Positions 1 to 8,594 of a stretch of DNA of 34,677 nucleotides are shown here, in pieces (the first letter of the stretch is position 1; each line of letters begins with the position of its first letter). The position numbers and the translations under genes were made by a program. The DNA comes from an uncultured Lachnospiraceae bacterium (lineage in GTDB: Bacteria; Bacillota; Clostridia; Lachnospirales; Lachnospiraceae), in the NCBI GenBank assembly GCA_946620235.1, contig CAMONC010000008.1, positions 1 through 34,677 of the forward strand, in the 5' to 3' direction. The notes beneath the pieces are model-generated. The model made no database searches, was not told the origin of the DNA, and was given only the letters and a program-made list of their open reading frames with translations.

Positions 1-8
1 GGCAATGA

Positions 9-47
9 GTACGCGAACCGGAGCTGAAATCGCTGATATTCGCGTAC
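9..47. repeat. 39-bp repeat with 9-bp inverted ends, copy 1
   Basis: The unit begins GTACGCGAA and ends TTCGCGTAC, so its ends form a perfect 9-bp inverted repeat around a 21-base centre. It matches the copy at 63-101 except for one base (CGCTGA versus CGCCGA). The two copies are separated by 15 bases. It lies upstream of the tRNA promoter and no gene is visible here. It could be an intergenic palindromic repeat or a pair of protein binding sites; the window edge hides whether more copies lie to the left. Confidence 0.8.
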
Positions 48-62
48 AGGCACAGACCATGT

Positions 63-101
63 GTACGCGAACCGGAGCTGAAATCGCCGATATTCGCGTA
101 C
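63..101. repeat. 39-bp repeat with 9-bp inverted ends, copy 2
   Basis: This is the second copy of the GTACGCGAA...TTCGCGTAC unit, with a single substitution in the centre relative to copy 1 and a 54-base start-to-start period. It ends 13 bases before the -35 box of the tRNA promoter, so a role as an operator or as a transcript end of an upstream gene is possible. No T-run follows the hairpin on the + strand, so it is not a standard intrinsic terminator. Confidence 0.8.
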
Positions 102-114
102 TTCAAAAAAAGAC

Positions 115-143
115 TTGCATTTTATGGCCGGACTTGATATTAT
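115..143 (+). promoter_or_regulatory. Sigma-A type promoter for tRNA-Glu
   Basis: TTGCAT (115-120) and TATTAT (138-143) are separated by exactly 17 bases. The predicted transcription start is near 150, about 40 bases before the mature tRNA. The position directly upstream of the tRNA makes this the best promoter candidate in the intergenic region. Confidence 0.6.
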
Positions 144-187
144 AGTTAAGCGTTCGTGTTCTGAAACGGATGCAGGCACGTATCTGT

Positions 188-259
188 GGCTCGTTGGTCA
201 AGCGGTTAAGACGCCGCCCTCTCACGGCGGAAACAGCGGTTCGATTCCGCTACGGGCTA
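188..259 (+). tRNA. tRNA-Glu (anticodon CTC)
   Basis: The sequence folds as a complete cloverleaf. The acceptor strands are GGCTCGT and ACGGGCT. The anticodon stem CCGCC/GGCGG encloses the loop CTCTCAC, giving anticodon CTC. The T-arm AGCGG-TTCGATT-CCGCT is canonical. The overall sequence (TTGGTCAAGCGGTTAAGAC) resembles Firmicutes tRNA-Glu. The first acceptor pair would be G-U, which is slightly unusual. The 3' CCA is not encoded. A hairpin terminator follows 18 bases downstream, so this appears to be a single-tRNA transcription unit. Confidence 0.93.
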
Positions 260-277
260 CTATAGAGTTATCGTTTT

Positions 278-307
278 AAGTGGGCTTTTACGAGCCCACT
301 TAATTAT
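278..307 (+). terminator. Intrinsic terminator after tRNA-Glu
   Basis: AAGTGGGCT (278-286) pairs with AGCCCACTT (293-301) around a 6-base loop, followed by TTAATTATTT. The 9-bp stem sits directly after the tRNA. The T-tract is interrupted by A residues. It separates the tRNA transcript from the rimP operon. Confidence 0.7.
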
Positions 308-334
308 TTCCCGGGAAGCTCCGGCCGTTTTCGA

Positions 335-373
335 TAAGGAAACAAGCTAAGGAAGCAAGCTAAGGAAACAAGC
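335..373 (+). repeat. 13-bp tandem triplet abutting the rimP start codon
   Basis: Three head-to-tail 13-base units, TAAGGAAACAAGC, TAAGGAAGCAAGC and TAAGGAAACAAGC, end exactly at the base before the rimP ATG. Each unit carries a Shine-Dalgarno-like AAGGA, so the leader offers three potential ribosome docking sites, only the last of which is at normal spacing. Copy number could vary by slippage. Confidence 0.85.
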
Positions 374-844
374 ATGTCAAAACATACTGACTACGAACAG
401 AAAACAGAAGAACTGCTCCGTCCGATAACAGAAGAATACGGGGTGGAGATATACGATATCGAGTACGTCAAAGAAGGTGCGGATTACTACCTCAGGGCGT
501 ATATAGATAAAGAGGATGGTGTAAACATCGGAGATTGCGAGAATGTGAGCCGTGCTCTTTCGGATGCTCTTGATGCCGCTGACTTCATACCTGATGCATA
601 TATCCTCGAGGTGTCGAGTCCCGGACTGGGCCGGAAGCTCACCAAGGACAGGCATCTGGACCGGAGCATCGGAGATGAGGTGGACATACGCTTCTACAAG
701 CCACCCGATGGTTTTAAGACCAAGGAACTCTCCGGAGTGCTTGAAGGATATGATCCCGAGCATATAATCGTGACCATAGACGGTGAGCAACGGGAGTTTG
801 AACGTAAATCCATATCACAGATCAGACTTGCGTTTGATTTCTAA
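374..844 (+). CDS. rimP: Ribosome maturation factor RimP
   Basis: RimP helps assemble the 30S ribosomal subunit in the cytoplasm. The 156-residue product has the family's usual length. It shows the N-terminal helical start, the conserved segment VSRALSDALDAADFI and the family signature EVSSPGLGRKL near the middle, then a C-terminal beta-barrel-like portion. The ATG at 374 is preceded by AAGGAAAC in the last unit of the 13-bp triplet. It is the first gene of the classic rimP-nusA-ylxR-ylxQ-infB-rbfA cluster, which independently supports the assignment. No promoter is obvious in the 70 bases before it. Confidence 0.95.
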   Translation: MSKHTDYEQKTEELLRPITEEYGVEIYDIEYVKEGADYYLRAYIDKEDGVNIGDCENVSRALSDALDAADFIPDAYILEVSSPGLGRKLTKDRHLDRSIGDEVDIRFYKPPDGFKTKELSGVLEGYDPEHIIVTIDGEQREFERKSISQIRLAFDF

Positions 845-885
845 ATAAACAGATCAGATTAACTTAATTCTAAGGAGGATTAAAA

Positions 886-2118
886 ATGAGCACTGATAAT
901 ACCGCAGCCGAGCTTAAGCTTGCGTTGGACATGTTGGAGAAGGAGAAGGAGATCAGCCGTGACGTCCTTTTTGACGCCATCGAAGGATCACTTCTTAAGG
1001 CATGCGCCAACCATTTCGGCAAGTCCGATAACTTCAAGGTGGAGATGGACAGGGAGACCTGTGAGTATCATGTATATCTCCAGAAAGAAGTTGTTATGGA
1101 GGTCTCCGACCCTGCTACTCAGATAAGCAAGGCTGAGGCGAAAGAGGACAATCCCAAGGTTAAGGTCGGTGACATTGTGGATATAGAGGTACAGTCCAAG
1201 GAGTTTGGACGTATCGCAGCGCAGAATGCAAAGAGCTACATACTCCAGATGATCCGTGAGAAAGAAAGAGACGCGATCTACAGCCAGTATGTCGGCAAGC
1301 AGAGAACCGTAGTCAGCGGTATCGTACAGAGACGTGTCGGTGAGAATCTGACCATCAATCTCGGCAAGACGGATGCCATCCTCAATGAGAATGAGCAGGT
1401 TAAGAGCGAGAACTTAAGACCGAACGACAGAGTTAAAGTATATGTTCTCGAAGTCAAGAAAACCGAGAAGGGTTCCGCCAGAATACTGGTGAGCCGTACA
1501 CATAAGGATCTTGTTAAGTGTCTTTTTGAATCAGAGGTTGCAGAGATCCAGGACGGTACCGTAGAGATCAAGGCTATCGTCAGAGAACCCGGCAGCCGCA
1601 GCAAGATCGCCGTATGGAGCAACAATCCCGATGTGGATGCGGTAGGTGCCTGCGTAGGTGTGAACAGCTCCAGAGTTAATTCCGTGGTAGACGAGCTCAG
1701 AGGCGAGAAGGTAGATATCGTTAACTGGGATGAGAACCCCGGCCGCATGATAGAGAATGCACTCAGTCCCGCCAGGATCGTAGCAGTGTTCGCCGATCCC
1801 GAGACCAATATAGCCAAGGTGGTTGTGCCGGATGATCAGCTGAGTCTGGCTATCGGCCTTAAAGGACAGAATGCACGTCTGGCCGCTAAGCTGACCAACT
1901 ACAAGATCGATATCAAGGACGAGACACAGGCTAAGGATGCTCCCGGCTTCAGATACGAGGACTACATGTTCGATGAAGATGAAGAAGAATATGATGAGGA
2001 GTATGAGGGGGAATACGCTGAGGACGGCGAGTACGACGAAGAATACGCCGACGAAGCCGATACGGACGCTGAGGAAGCGGATACAGCGGATTCCGATGAT
2101 GCTGACGGCGAGGAATAA
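886..2118 (+). CDS. nusA: Transcription termination/antitermination protein NusA
   Basis: NusA binds RNA polymerase and nascent RNA and modulates pausing, termination and antitermination. The 410-residue protein has an N-terminal polymerase-binding domain (about 1-130), an S1 domain (about 135-200, VVSGIVQRRVGENLTINLG), and two KH domains with GVNSSRV near residue 255 and GLKGQNARL near 322. It lacks the repeated C-terminal acidic domains of the E. coli protein, as usual in Firmicutes, but ends in about 50 residues made almost wholly of Asp, Glu, Ala and Tyr from residue 361. The start is supported by a strong TAAGGAGG. Its TAA stop overlaps the next ATG (TAATG). Confidence 0.96.
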   Translation: MSTDNTAAELKLALDMLEKEKEISRDVLFDAIEGSLLKACANHFGKSDNFKVEMDRETCEYHVYLQKEVVMEVSDPATQISKAEAKEDNPKVKVGDIVDIEVQSKEFGRIAAQNAKSYILQMIREKERDAIYSQYVGKQRTVVSGIVQRRVGENLTINLGKTDAILNENEQVKSENLRPNDRVKVYVLEVKKTEKGSARILVSRTHKDLVKCLFESEVAEIQDGTVEIKAIVREPGSRSKIAVWSNNPDVDAVGACVGVNSSRVNSVVDELRGEKVDIVNWDENPGRMIENALSPARIVAVFADPETNIAKVVVPDDQLSLAIGLKGQNARLAAKLTNYKIDIKDETQAKDAPGFRYEDYMFDEDEEEYDEEYEGEYAEDGEYDEEYADEADTDAEEADTADSDDADGEE

Positions 2119-2378
2119 TGAGAGAACCCGCAAGACTGTGTGTGGCCTGTCGTACCAGCGCGAGAAAGAGTGATCTGATCCGTCTGGTACGTACTCCGGA
2201 GGGAGAGGTCGTAATAGATGTCAAAAAAAGATGTGAAGGGCGAGGTGCTTATATCTGTCCGAACGAAGCCTGCATTGAACTTGCTCGGAAGAAGCACAGC
2301 CTGGACAGGGCACTGAAGTGTCACGCATCAGATGATATATATGACAGTTTGAAAGGAATGGTACATGAGCAGACCTGA
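2118..2378 (+). CDS. rnpM: RNase P modulator RnpM (YlxR, DUF448)
   Basis: This 86-residue protein belongs to the YlxR/DUF448 family. The B. subtilis member has been reported to bind RNase P RNA and modulate its activity, hence RnpM. Visible family marks are the N-terminal REPARLCVACR, the central segment VIDVKKRCEGRGAYIC and a helical tail. The start codon overlaps the nusA stop as TAATG, which implies translational coupling. The last 14 bases overlap ylxQ. The position between nusA and infB is the canonical one. Confidence 0.92.
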   Translation: MREPARLCVACRTSARKSDLIRLVRTPEGEVVIDVKKRCEGRGAYICPNEACIELARKKHSLDRALKCHASDDIYDSLKGMVHEQT

Positions 2379-2676
2379 CAAAGTATTGTCGCTACTCGGT
2401 ATCGCAATGAAAGCCGGAAAGGTAGTGTCGGGAGAAACATCCACCGAATCGGCCGTAAAGAGCTTACAGGCTTTTCTGGTCGTGATCGCGGAAGATGCAT
2501 CCGACAATACCAAAAAGCATTTTACTGATATGTGCAGATACAGAGATATACCCATCATAACCTACTCCACCAGGGAGGCACTGGGTAGAGCCATAGGTAA
2601 GGACTACCGGTCCAATCTGGCAGTTACAGATGAAGGGTTGGCGGACGCGGTCATTCAAGCGACACGTCCCGTATAA
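2365..2676 (+). CDS. ylxQ: L7Ae/L30e-family ribosomal-associated protein YlxQ
   Basis: A 103-residue L7Ae-fold protein of the YlxQ type, an RNA-binding family that recognises kink-turn-like RNA. The sequence shows [15 protein letters not shown] near the start and the core strand/helix pattern [16 protein letters not shown] followed by [18 protein letters not shown], all typical of the family. It starts inside the 3' end of rnpM (14-base overlap) and ends 16 bases before infB. Its exact cellular role is not well established. Confidence 0.92.
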   Translation: MSRPDKVLSLLGIAMKAGKVVSGETSTESAVKSLQAFLVVIAEDASDNTKKHFTDMCRYRDIPIITYSTREALGRAIGKDYRSNLAVTDEGLADAVIQATRPV

Positions 2677-2692
2677 AGGAGGAGGAGAGCAT

Positions 2693-5413
2693 ATGAGAGT
2701 ACATGAGTTGGCTAAACAGCTGGGCAAAGAAAGCAAGGATGTCATCAGCTGGATGAAAGATAACGGAATAGAGGGAAAGACAGCGGCCAGTTCGATAGAT
2801 GAAGAGACTGCAGCCAAGGTTACGGCAGCTTTGGGCGGCGGAAGTGCACCTAAGACTGAAACCAAGTCAGCTCCTAAGAAAGCCGCATCTGCTAAGAAAG
2901 ATGAAGCACCTGCGACAGAAGCAGTCAAAGCACCTGCTTCCGAGGCAGCCAAAGCACCTTCGACCAAGCCCGCACCTGCCGAAGGCGGTGCTGTACCGGC
3001 CAAGAAGCCGGCACCTGCAGACGGTGAGGCACCGAAGAAAAAAAAGAGCAAGATAATCATTGTAAGCAATGCCAATAATTCACGAATGGGCGGGCCTGCA
3101 AATCGCGGAAACGGACAGCAGCGCCCCGGAGGACGTCCTCAGGGCAGAGACGACGGGCATCATACTTTGATCAGATCCAGTGTGCGACCGAGCCAGGTCA
3201 ATGATGAGCCCTATGAAGTAAGGCAACGTCAGATGCAGGAGCGCAAGGAAGCTGAGAGAAAGGCTTCCAAGGCCGTAACTACGGAGGTCACCAACAACAA
3301 TGAAACAACCTTTAAAAAACCCGATCGCCCGACAAGTACGGTCGTTACAGCAACTCTTAAAGAAGGCACAAAAACTGAAGCTCCTCGCAGTCGTGCTGAT
3401 AGGAACAGCGGTAATAGCGACAGAGGCAGCAAACCAAATGCAGGGACGGACAATAGATTTAAGCCGGGTGCAGCTCCCGGAGCAGGTAACGCACCTCAGG
3501 GACAAGGCAAAGACGGAGGCCGCAAAGGTAAAGGATCAGGTTCAAAAGACCAGCGGTCACGTAAGGACCATATCTACGAGGACGACGACTTCGGAAAGAA
3601 CGGAAAAGGCTCCAGTAAGTTCGTAAAGCCCGAGAAAAAGGAAGAGACGGTTGAGGAACAGATCAAAGTCATCACTCTGCCCGAGACCATGACTCTTAAG
3701 GAACTGGCTGACAAGATGAAGATGCAGCCTTCTGTGATCATCAAGAAACTTTTCCTGCAGGGACAGGTGCTGACCGTCAATTCGGAGATATCATACGAGG
3801 AAGCCGAGAATATAGCGATAGAGTTCGATATCATCTGTGAGAAGGAAGTTAAGGTTGATGTGATCGAGGAACTTCTGAAGGAAGATGAAGATGCAGCCGA
3901 GGATATGGTTGCCAGACCTCCGGTCATCTGCGTTATGGGTCACGTCGATCACGGTAAGACTTCACTGCTCGATGCCATACGTAAGACCAATGTCACCGAC
4001 CGTGAGGCAGGCGGTATCACACAGGCTATCGGTGCTTATACAGTCAATATCAACGGCAGAAGCATTACTTTCCTTGATACGCCCGGACATGAAGCATTTA
4101 CGGCCATGCGTATGCGTGGTGCGAATTCCACCGATATTGCCGTACTTGTAGTGGCAGCCGATGACGGTGTCATGCCCCAGACCATAGAGGCTATCAACCA
4201 TGCAAAGGCAGCCGGTATAGAGATCATCGTAGCCATCAACAAGATAGATAAGCCCAATGCAAACATAGACAGGGTTAAGCAGGAACTGACCGAATATGAG
4301 CTGATCCCCGCAGACTGGGGCGGATCGACCGAGTTCGTTAACGTTTCGGCCAAGTCCGGAGAGGGCATCTCGGATCTGCTCGAGACCATACTGCTGACCG
4401 CTGATATTCTGGAACTCAAGGCAAATCCCAATCGTAAGGCCAGAGGTCTCGTGATCGAGGCCGAGCTGGATAAGGGACGCGGCCCCGTAGCTACAGTGCT
4501 TGTACAGAAGGGAACACTGCATGTCGGAGACTTCATATCCGCAGGTGCATGTCACGGTAAAGTACGTGCCATGGTGGATGACAAGGGGCGCAGAGTTAAG
4601 GTCGCCGGACCTTCCACTCCCGTGGAGATTCTGGGTCTGTCCGATGTGCCCAGTGCAGGTGAGGTATTCATAGCTCACGAGAACGACAAGACAGCCAGAA
4701 GCTTTGCAGAGACATATCAGGCTCAGCATAAGGAAGAAATGCTGGCAGAGACCAAGAGCCGCATGAGTCTCGATGATCTGTTCAACAAGATTCAGGAGGG
4801 TAACCTCAAGGAACTTAACATCATCATCAAGGCCGATGTTCAGGGTTCTGTGGAAGCTCTGAAGACTTCACTGATGAAGCTCTCCAATGATGAAGTACTG
4901 GTTAAATGCATTCACGGCGGCGTAGGTGCCATCAATGAGTCCGATGTAACCCTTGCGAGTGCATCCGATGCGATCATCATAGGATTCAACGTACGCGCCG
5001 ATGCCCAGATCAAGGACACAGCCGACAGAGAAGGTGTGGATATCAGGCTTTACAAGGTCATCTATCAGGCTATCGAGGATATCGAGGCAGCCATGAAGGG
5101 TCTGCTTGCACCCGTATACGAAGAAAAGATCATCGGCCATGCAGAGATCCGTCAGATATTCAAAGCTTCTTCGCTGGGCAATATCGCCGGTTCATATGTG
5201 CTTGACGGTGAGATCACCAGAGGATGTATGGTACGTATCACCAGAGAGGGTGAGCAGATATTTGAGGGCAACCTGGCATCCCTCAAGAGATTCAAGGATG
5301 ACGCCAAGGAAGTTAAGGCCGGATTCGAGTGCGGTCTGGTATTCGAGGGATTCGATGCCATCGCCGAGTTCGATCAGGTTGAAGCATATATCATGGTAGA
5401 GGTACCCAGGTAA
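2693..5413 (+). CDS. infB: Translation initiation factor IF-2
   Basis: IF2 is the GTPase that brings initiator tRNA to the 30S subunit and promotes subunit joining. The ORF track starts at 2630, but the ATG at 2693 is preceded by AAAGGAGGAGGAG and gives the standard N-terminus [17 protein letters not shown], so I take 906 residues. In order: an IF2N domain, a Lys/Ala/Pro- then Gly/Arg-rich linker to about residue 315, a second IF2N-like domain ([16 protein letters not shown]), the G domain with GHVDHGKT near 415, DTPGHEAF near 462 and NKID near 515, then domains II to IV. The stop overlaps rbfA as TAATG. Confidence 0.97.
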   Translation: MRVHELAKQLGKESKDVISWMKDNGIEGKTAASSIDEETAAKVTAALGGGSAPKTETKSAPKKAASAKKDEAPATEAVKAPASEAAKAPSTKPAPAEGGAVPAKKPAPADGEAPKKKKSKIIIVSNANNSRMGGPANRGNGQQRPGGRPQGRDDGHHTLIRSSVRPSQVNDEPYEVRQRQMQERKEAERKASKAVTTEVTNNNETTFKKPDRPTSTVVTATLKEGTKTEAPRSRADRNSGNSDRGSKPNAGTDNRFKPGAAPGAGNAPQGQGKDGGRKGKGSGSKDQRSRKDHIYEDDDFGKNGKGSSKFVKPEKKEETVEEQIKVITLPETMTLKELADKMKMQPSVIIKKLFLQGQVLTVNSEISYEEAENIAIEFDIICEKEVKVDVIEELLKEDEDAAEDMVARPPVICVMGHVDHGKTSLLDAIRKTNVTDREAGGITQAIGAYTVNINGRSITFLDTPGHEAFTAMRMRGANSTDIAVLVVAADDGVMPQTIEAINHAKAAGIEIIVAINKIDKPNANIDRVKQELTEYELIPADWGGSTEFVNVSAKSGEGISDLLETILLTADILELKANPNRKARGLVIEAELDKGRGPVATVLVQKGTLHVGDFISAGACHGKVRAMVDDKGRRVKVAGPSTPVEILGLSDVPSAGEVFIAHENDKTARSFAETYQAQHKEEMLAETKSRMSLDDLFNKIQEGNLKELNIIIKADVQGSVEALKTSLMKLSNDEVLVKCIHGGVGAINESDVTLASASDAIIIGFNVRADAQIKDTADREGVDIRLYKVIYQAIEDIEAAMKGLLAPVYEEKIIGHAEIRQIFKASSLGNIAGSYVLDGEITRGCMVRITREGEQIFEGNLASLKRFKDDAKEVKAGFECGLVFEGFDAIAEFDQVEAYIMVEVPR

Positions 5414-5781
5414 TGCGTAAGAACAGTATCAAAAATACACGTATCAACGCAGAAGTGCACAGGGAACTTGCCGACATCATCAGATCGGAGATCAAGGATC
5501 CCAGGATCGCTCAGTTCACATCGGTAACTGCTGTTGAGGTGGCTCCCGACCTGAAGACCATGAAAGCGTGGATCAGTGTGCTGGGCGATGAGAAAGCACT
5601 GGATGATACGATCAAAGGTTTGAAAAGTGCAGAGGGTTTCGCCAGACGTGAGCTGGCGAGACGCATCAATCTGCGCAATACACCGGAGATAACATTCATT
5701 CCGGACGATTCGATAGCTTATGGCATCGAAATGACTCATAAGATAGATGAGGTTACAGGGTCACAGGATGGATCTGTATAA
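5413..5781 (+). CDS. rbfA: Ribosome-binding factor A
   Basis: RbfA binds the 30S subunit and assists 16S rRNA 5' end maturation. The 122-residue protein has the usual size and the KH-like pattern: RINAEVHRELADIIRSEIKDPR, then VTAVEVAPDLKTMKAWISVLG, then the conserved region ELARRINLRNTPEITFIPDDS. It begins inside the infB stop codon (TAATG overlap) and its last 14 bases overlap the preferred start of the following DHH phosphoesterase, indicating coupled translation. Confidence 0.95.
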   Translation: MRKNSIKNTRINAEVHRELADIIRSEIKDPRIAQFTSVTAVEVAPDLKTMKAWISVLGDEKALDDTIKGLKSAEGFARRELARRINLRNTPEITFIPDDSIAYGIEMTHKIDEVTGSQDGSV

Positions 5782-6715
5782 AGAGTGCGAAGGTGCAAAA
5801 AAAATAGCGGTCAGCGGACATATCCGTCCCGACGGCGACTGCGTGGGCTCCTGTATGGCTATAGCTCTTTATCTGCGCAAACGTATGCCGGAGGCCGAAG
5901 TAGATGTGTATCTGGATGAGGTTTCGGATATTTTTAACTGCATTCCCGGAGTCGACGGTATTCTGCATGTGGCAAAAAAAGACATAACATACGATATTTT
6001 TATTTGTGCCGATTGTGAACCCGCCAGAATGAGCTTCGGGCACGAATTGTACAAGTCTGCGACCAAGACCATAAACATTGATCATCATATCACCAATGTT
6101 CCCGGCGGGGGAGATGTGAACTACATATATCCCGAATCGGGATCGGCTGCGGAACTGGTCTATGAGGTACTCGAACACGATCATCTGGATCATGATATAG
6201 CTCTGCCCATATATATAGGAATCATTCATGATACGGGGGTATTACAGTACTCAAACGTCAGGCCACAGACACTTCTGACAGTTGCCGATCTGATGAAGTA
6301 TGACCTGAATTTCCCGGAGATAATACGGAAAACCTTCTATGAGAAAACATATATCCAGAGCCAGATTCAGGGACGCGCGCTGCTTGAGAGCATGATCTTC
6401 ATGGATGGCAGGTGTGTAGTCAGCGTAGTTGACAGGAAGACGATGGACTTCTACGGAGCTGACAGCAGAGATCTGGAGGGAATAGTTAATGTCATGAGGA
6501 ATATACGCGGCATCGACTGTGCGATATTCATGTATGAGCTGGGAGTTCAGGAGTATAAGGTCAGTCTGAGAACTTCGGAAGCAGTAGATGCGGCAAAAGT
6601 TACGACCGTATTCGGCGGTGGCGGGCATGACCGTGCTGCCGGGGTGACAATGCGCGGCACCTACCATGACGTGATCAATAATCTCAGTAAAGAGATAGCC
6701 AAGCAATTAAGCTGA
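5768..6715 (+). CDS. nrnA: DHH/DHHA1 phosphoesterase, NrnA-type oligoribonuclease/pAp phosphatase
   Basis: NrnA-family enzymes degrade very short RNA oligonucleotides and often dephosphorylate 3'-phosphoadenosine 5'-phosphate, using Mn2+. From the ATG at 5768 the product is 315 residues and opens with the normal family start. Metal-binding motifs are visible: GHIRPDGDCVGS (residues 17-27), DHH at 105-107 and the DHHA1 substrate-binding signature GGGGHDRAAG at 283-292. An upstream ATG at 5747 would add seven residues; I prefer 5768 because of the family N-terminus. It overlaps rbfA by 14 bases. Family membership is certain, the exact substrate is inferred. Confidence 0.9.
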   Translation: MDLYKECEGAKKIAVSGHIRPDGDCVGSCMAIALYLRKRMPEAEVDVYLDEVSDIFNCIPGVDGILHVAKKDITYDIFICADCEPARMSFGHELYKSATKTINIDHHITNVPGGGDVNYIYPESGSAAELVYEVLEHDHLDHDIALPIYIGIIHDTGVLQYSNVRPQTLLTVADLMKYDLNFPEIIRKTFYEKTYIQSQIQGRALLESMIFMDGRCVVSVVDRKTMDFYGADSRDLEGIVNVMRNIRGIDCAIFMYELGVQEYKVSLRTSEAVDAAKVTTVFGGGGHDRAAGVTMRGTYHDVINNLSKEIAKQLS

Positions 6716-6746
6716 TCGACGCACTTTACCACACATTTCTGCAGAT

Positions 6747-7667
6747 ATGCTTAACGGTATCATAAATATATACAAGGAGCCCGGATATACGTCACATGAT
6801 GTTGTGGCGAAGCTTCGCGGGATCACACATCAGAAGAAGATCGGTCATACAGGCACGCTGGATCCGGATGCGGAGGGCGTGCTGTGTGTATGCATGGGGG
6901 CAGCAACTCGGGTATGTGACATGCTTACGGATGCCACCAAGCAATATGAGGCCATATGCCTGCTGGGAGTCGCGACCGACACTCAGGACACATCAGGACA
7001 GGTACTTACAGAGAAACGCGTGAATGTGAGCGTGGATGATGTGCGCACCTGTATCTCGGGTTTTATCGGTGAGATCGATCAGATACCGCCGATGTTCTCG
7101 GCGCTCAAGCGGGACGGTAAGAAACTCTATGAGCTGGCTCGTGCCGGTATAGAGGTTGAGAGGGAACCCAGACGGATCACCGTGTATGATATCGAAGTTA
7201 TAAGCGTTGATCTGCCCGAGATCACCATGAGGGTGACATGTTCGAAGGGAACGTATATCAGGACTCTGTGCAACGATATCGGTGAAAAACTCGGATGCGG
7301 AGCCTGCATGAAACACCTGACGAGGACACGTGTCGGAGATTTTGATTTAAGCACATCGCATAAGCTTGCAGAGATAGAAGAACTGGCACATGAAGAACGT
7401 ATATCAGATGTGCTGATCCCTGTCGCCGATGTTTTCGCCGATCTGCCCGTTGCAACGGTTACGGAGGCAGGTGCAAAGAGAGCGGTTAACGGCAATCTGC
7501 TGGATATTAAAGATGTCGTGACCGACGCCGATAGTTTACATAACATCAAACAGACTGACGCCGAACGGATCAGGGTTGTCGGTCCGGATGGATTTTTTTA
7601 CGGAATATATGCATATGATCTCGCCGACAGGAAATATCACCCGGTGAAGATGTTTCTGTGCCCATGA
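6747..7667 (+). CDS. truB: tRNA pseudouridine(55) synthase TruB
   Basis: TruB converts U55 in the T-loop of tRNAs to pseudouridine. The 306-residue product begins MLNGIINIYKEPGYTSHDV and contains the catalytic motif GHTGTLDPDAEGVL with the nucleophile at Asp39. Further conserved blocks are QIPPMFSALKRDGKKLYELAR and CSKGTYIRTLCNDIG, and a divergent PUA-like C-terminus. The start lacks a clear Shine-Dalgarno sequence. One copy of the 13-mer AGTTTACATAACA (7533-7545) lies in the C-terminal region, where it encodes SLHN. The stop overlaps the start of ribF. Confidence 0.95.
   Translation: MLNGIINIYKEPGYTSHDVVAKLRGITHQKKIGHTGTLDPDAEGVLCVCMGAATRVCDMLTDATKQYEAICLLGVATDTQDTSGQVLTEKRVNVSVDDVRTCISGFIGEIDQIPPMFSALKRDGKKLYELARAGIEVEREPRRITVYDIEVISVDLPEITMRVTCSKGTYIRTLCNDIGEKLGCGACMKHLTRTRVGDFDLSTSHKLAEIEELAHEERISDVLIPVADVFADLPVATVTEAGAKRAVNGNLLDIKDVVTDADSLHNIKQTDAERIRVVGPDGFFYGIYAYDLADRKYHPVKMFLCP
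7533..7545 (+). repeat. Interspersed motif, form A (AGTTTACATAACA), in truB
   Basis: Exact 13-mer, + orientation, read in truB as AGT TTA CAT AAC (SLHN). It sits in the variable C-terminal region. The TTA leucine codon looks uncommon among these genes. One of four identical 13-mers in the window. Confidence 0.85.
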
Positions 7668-8593
7668 AGATAATATCAGGTATCACTGAGTTTCAATTAG
7701 ATAGTCCTTCAGCCGTAGCAATAGGCAAGTTTGACGGTGTTCACCTGGGACACAGGCTTCTGCTTGATCGTATAATTGCGGCTTCCGACCGAAATCCGGA
7801 CGTTAAAAGCGTGGTTTTTACTTTTAATCCGTCCCCGGAGAGCCTTTTTGCCGGACAGGCACTTAAGGAACTTACGACCATATCTGAGAAAAGGCTGATC
7901 TTTGACCGCATGGGAGTGGATGTTCTCATTGAGTTTCCTATGAATCATCAGACAGCTGCCATCCGAGCGCATGATTTTACGCAGCGGTATCTGGTGGAGC
8001 GCATGTGTGCGTCCCTTATCGTGGCAGGCAGTGACGTGACTTTCGGATATATGGGAGAGGGTAATGCCGATACTCTGATCAGATTGGGCAGAGACTACGG
8101 TTATGAGTGTGAGATCATAGATAAGGTCACCTATAAGGGGGTTCCCATCAGTTCCACACGCATCAGGAATGCGATCGAGGCCGGAGAAATGGAGCAGGTG
8201 ACGGCGATGCTCGGTTTCCCGTACAGGATATCGGGATTCGTCACACACGGCAGGCATTTAGGCCATGAGATAGGCATGCCTACCGCAAATGTGATCCTGG
8301 CTCCCGATAAAATGACCGGTCCCAACGGAGTCTATTATTCCCGTGTATATACGGCTGACGGTGTGTTCCACGGCATTACAAATGTCGGAGTCAAGCCCAC
8401 TGTCATGAATGACGAGCTTCTGTGCTGTGAGAGTTTTCTGTATGATTTTGACAGAGATATATACGGAGAGTACATTGAAGTGGAGCTGCTTAAGTTCGTC
8501 AGACCCGAGCGGCGATTTGACTCCCTGGATGAGCTGAAGGAACAGATGCAGAAGGATATTGAGGGTGGTCGTGCTTTCCACCGTATGGCATAA
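7664..8593 (+). CDS. ribF: Bifunctional riboflavin kinase/FAD synthetase
   Basis: RibF phosphorylates riboflavin to FMN and adenylates FMN to FAD. The N-terminal FAD synthetase domain shows GKFDGVHLGH near residue 20 and SSTRIRNAIEAG near 165. The C-terminal riboflavin kinase domain shows GRHLGHEIGMPTANV, then GVKPTV and ESFLYDFDRDIYGEYIEVEL. The ORF track begins at a GTG at 7658, two codons upstream; I use the ATG at 7664, which overlaps the truB stop (ATGA). The product is about 309 residues, the family's normal size. It closes the translation/cofactor cluster. Confidence 0.95.
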   Translation: MKIISGITEFQLDSPSAVAIGKFDGVHLGHRLLLDRIIAASDRNPDVKSVVFTFNPSPESLFAGQALKELTTISEKRLIFDRMGVDVLIEFPMNHQTAAIRAHDFTQRYLVERMCASLIVAGSDVTFGYMGEGNADTLIRLGRDYGYECEIIDKVTYKGVPISSTRIRNAIEAGEMEQVTAMLGFPYRISGFVTHGRHLGHEIGMPTANVILAPDKMTGPNGVYYSRVYTADGVFHGITNVGVKPTVMNDELLCCESFLYDFDRDIYGEYIEVELLKFVRPERRFDSLDELKEQMQKDIEGGRAFHRMA

Positions 8594-8594
8594 T

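Noticed and set aside
9-101. Possible CRISPR repeat-spacer pair
   Set aside because: Only two units, a 15-base spacer that is too short, perfect inverted ends over a 39-bp unit, and no cas genes. An intergenic palindromic repeat fits better.
1531-2133. Long minus-strand ORFs such as 1531-2133, 3962-4729, 10540-11178 and 11596-12216
   Set aside because: They are antisense shadows of nusA, infB, NlpC/addB and addB, with no recognisable domains and Cys/His/Ser-rich noise composition.
2630-2692. infB start at 2630 as in the ORF track
   Set aside because: It lies inside ylxQ, lacks a ribosome binding site and adds residues not seen in IF2. The ATG at 2693 has a strong AGGAGG.
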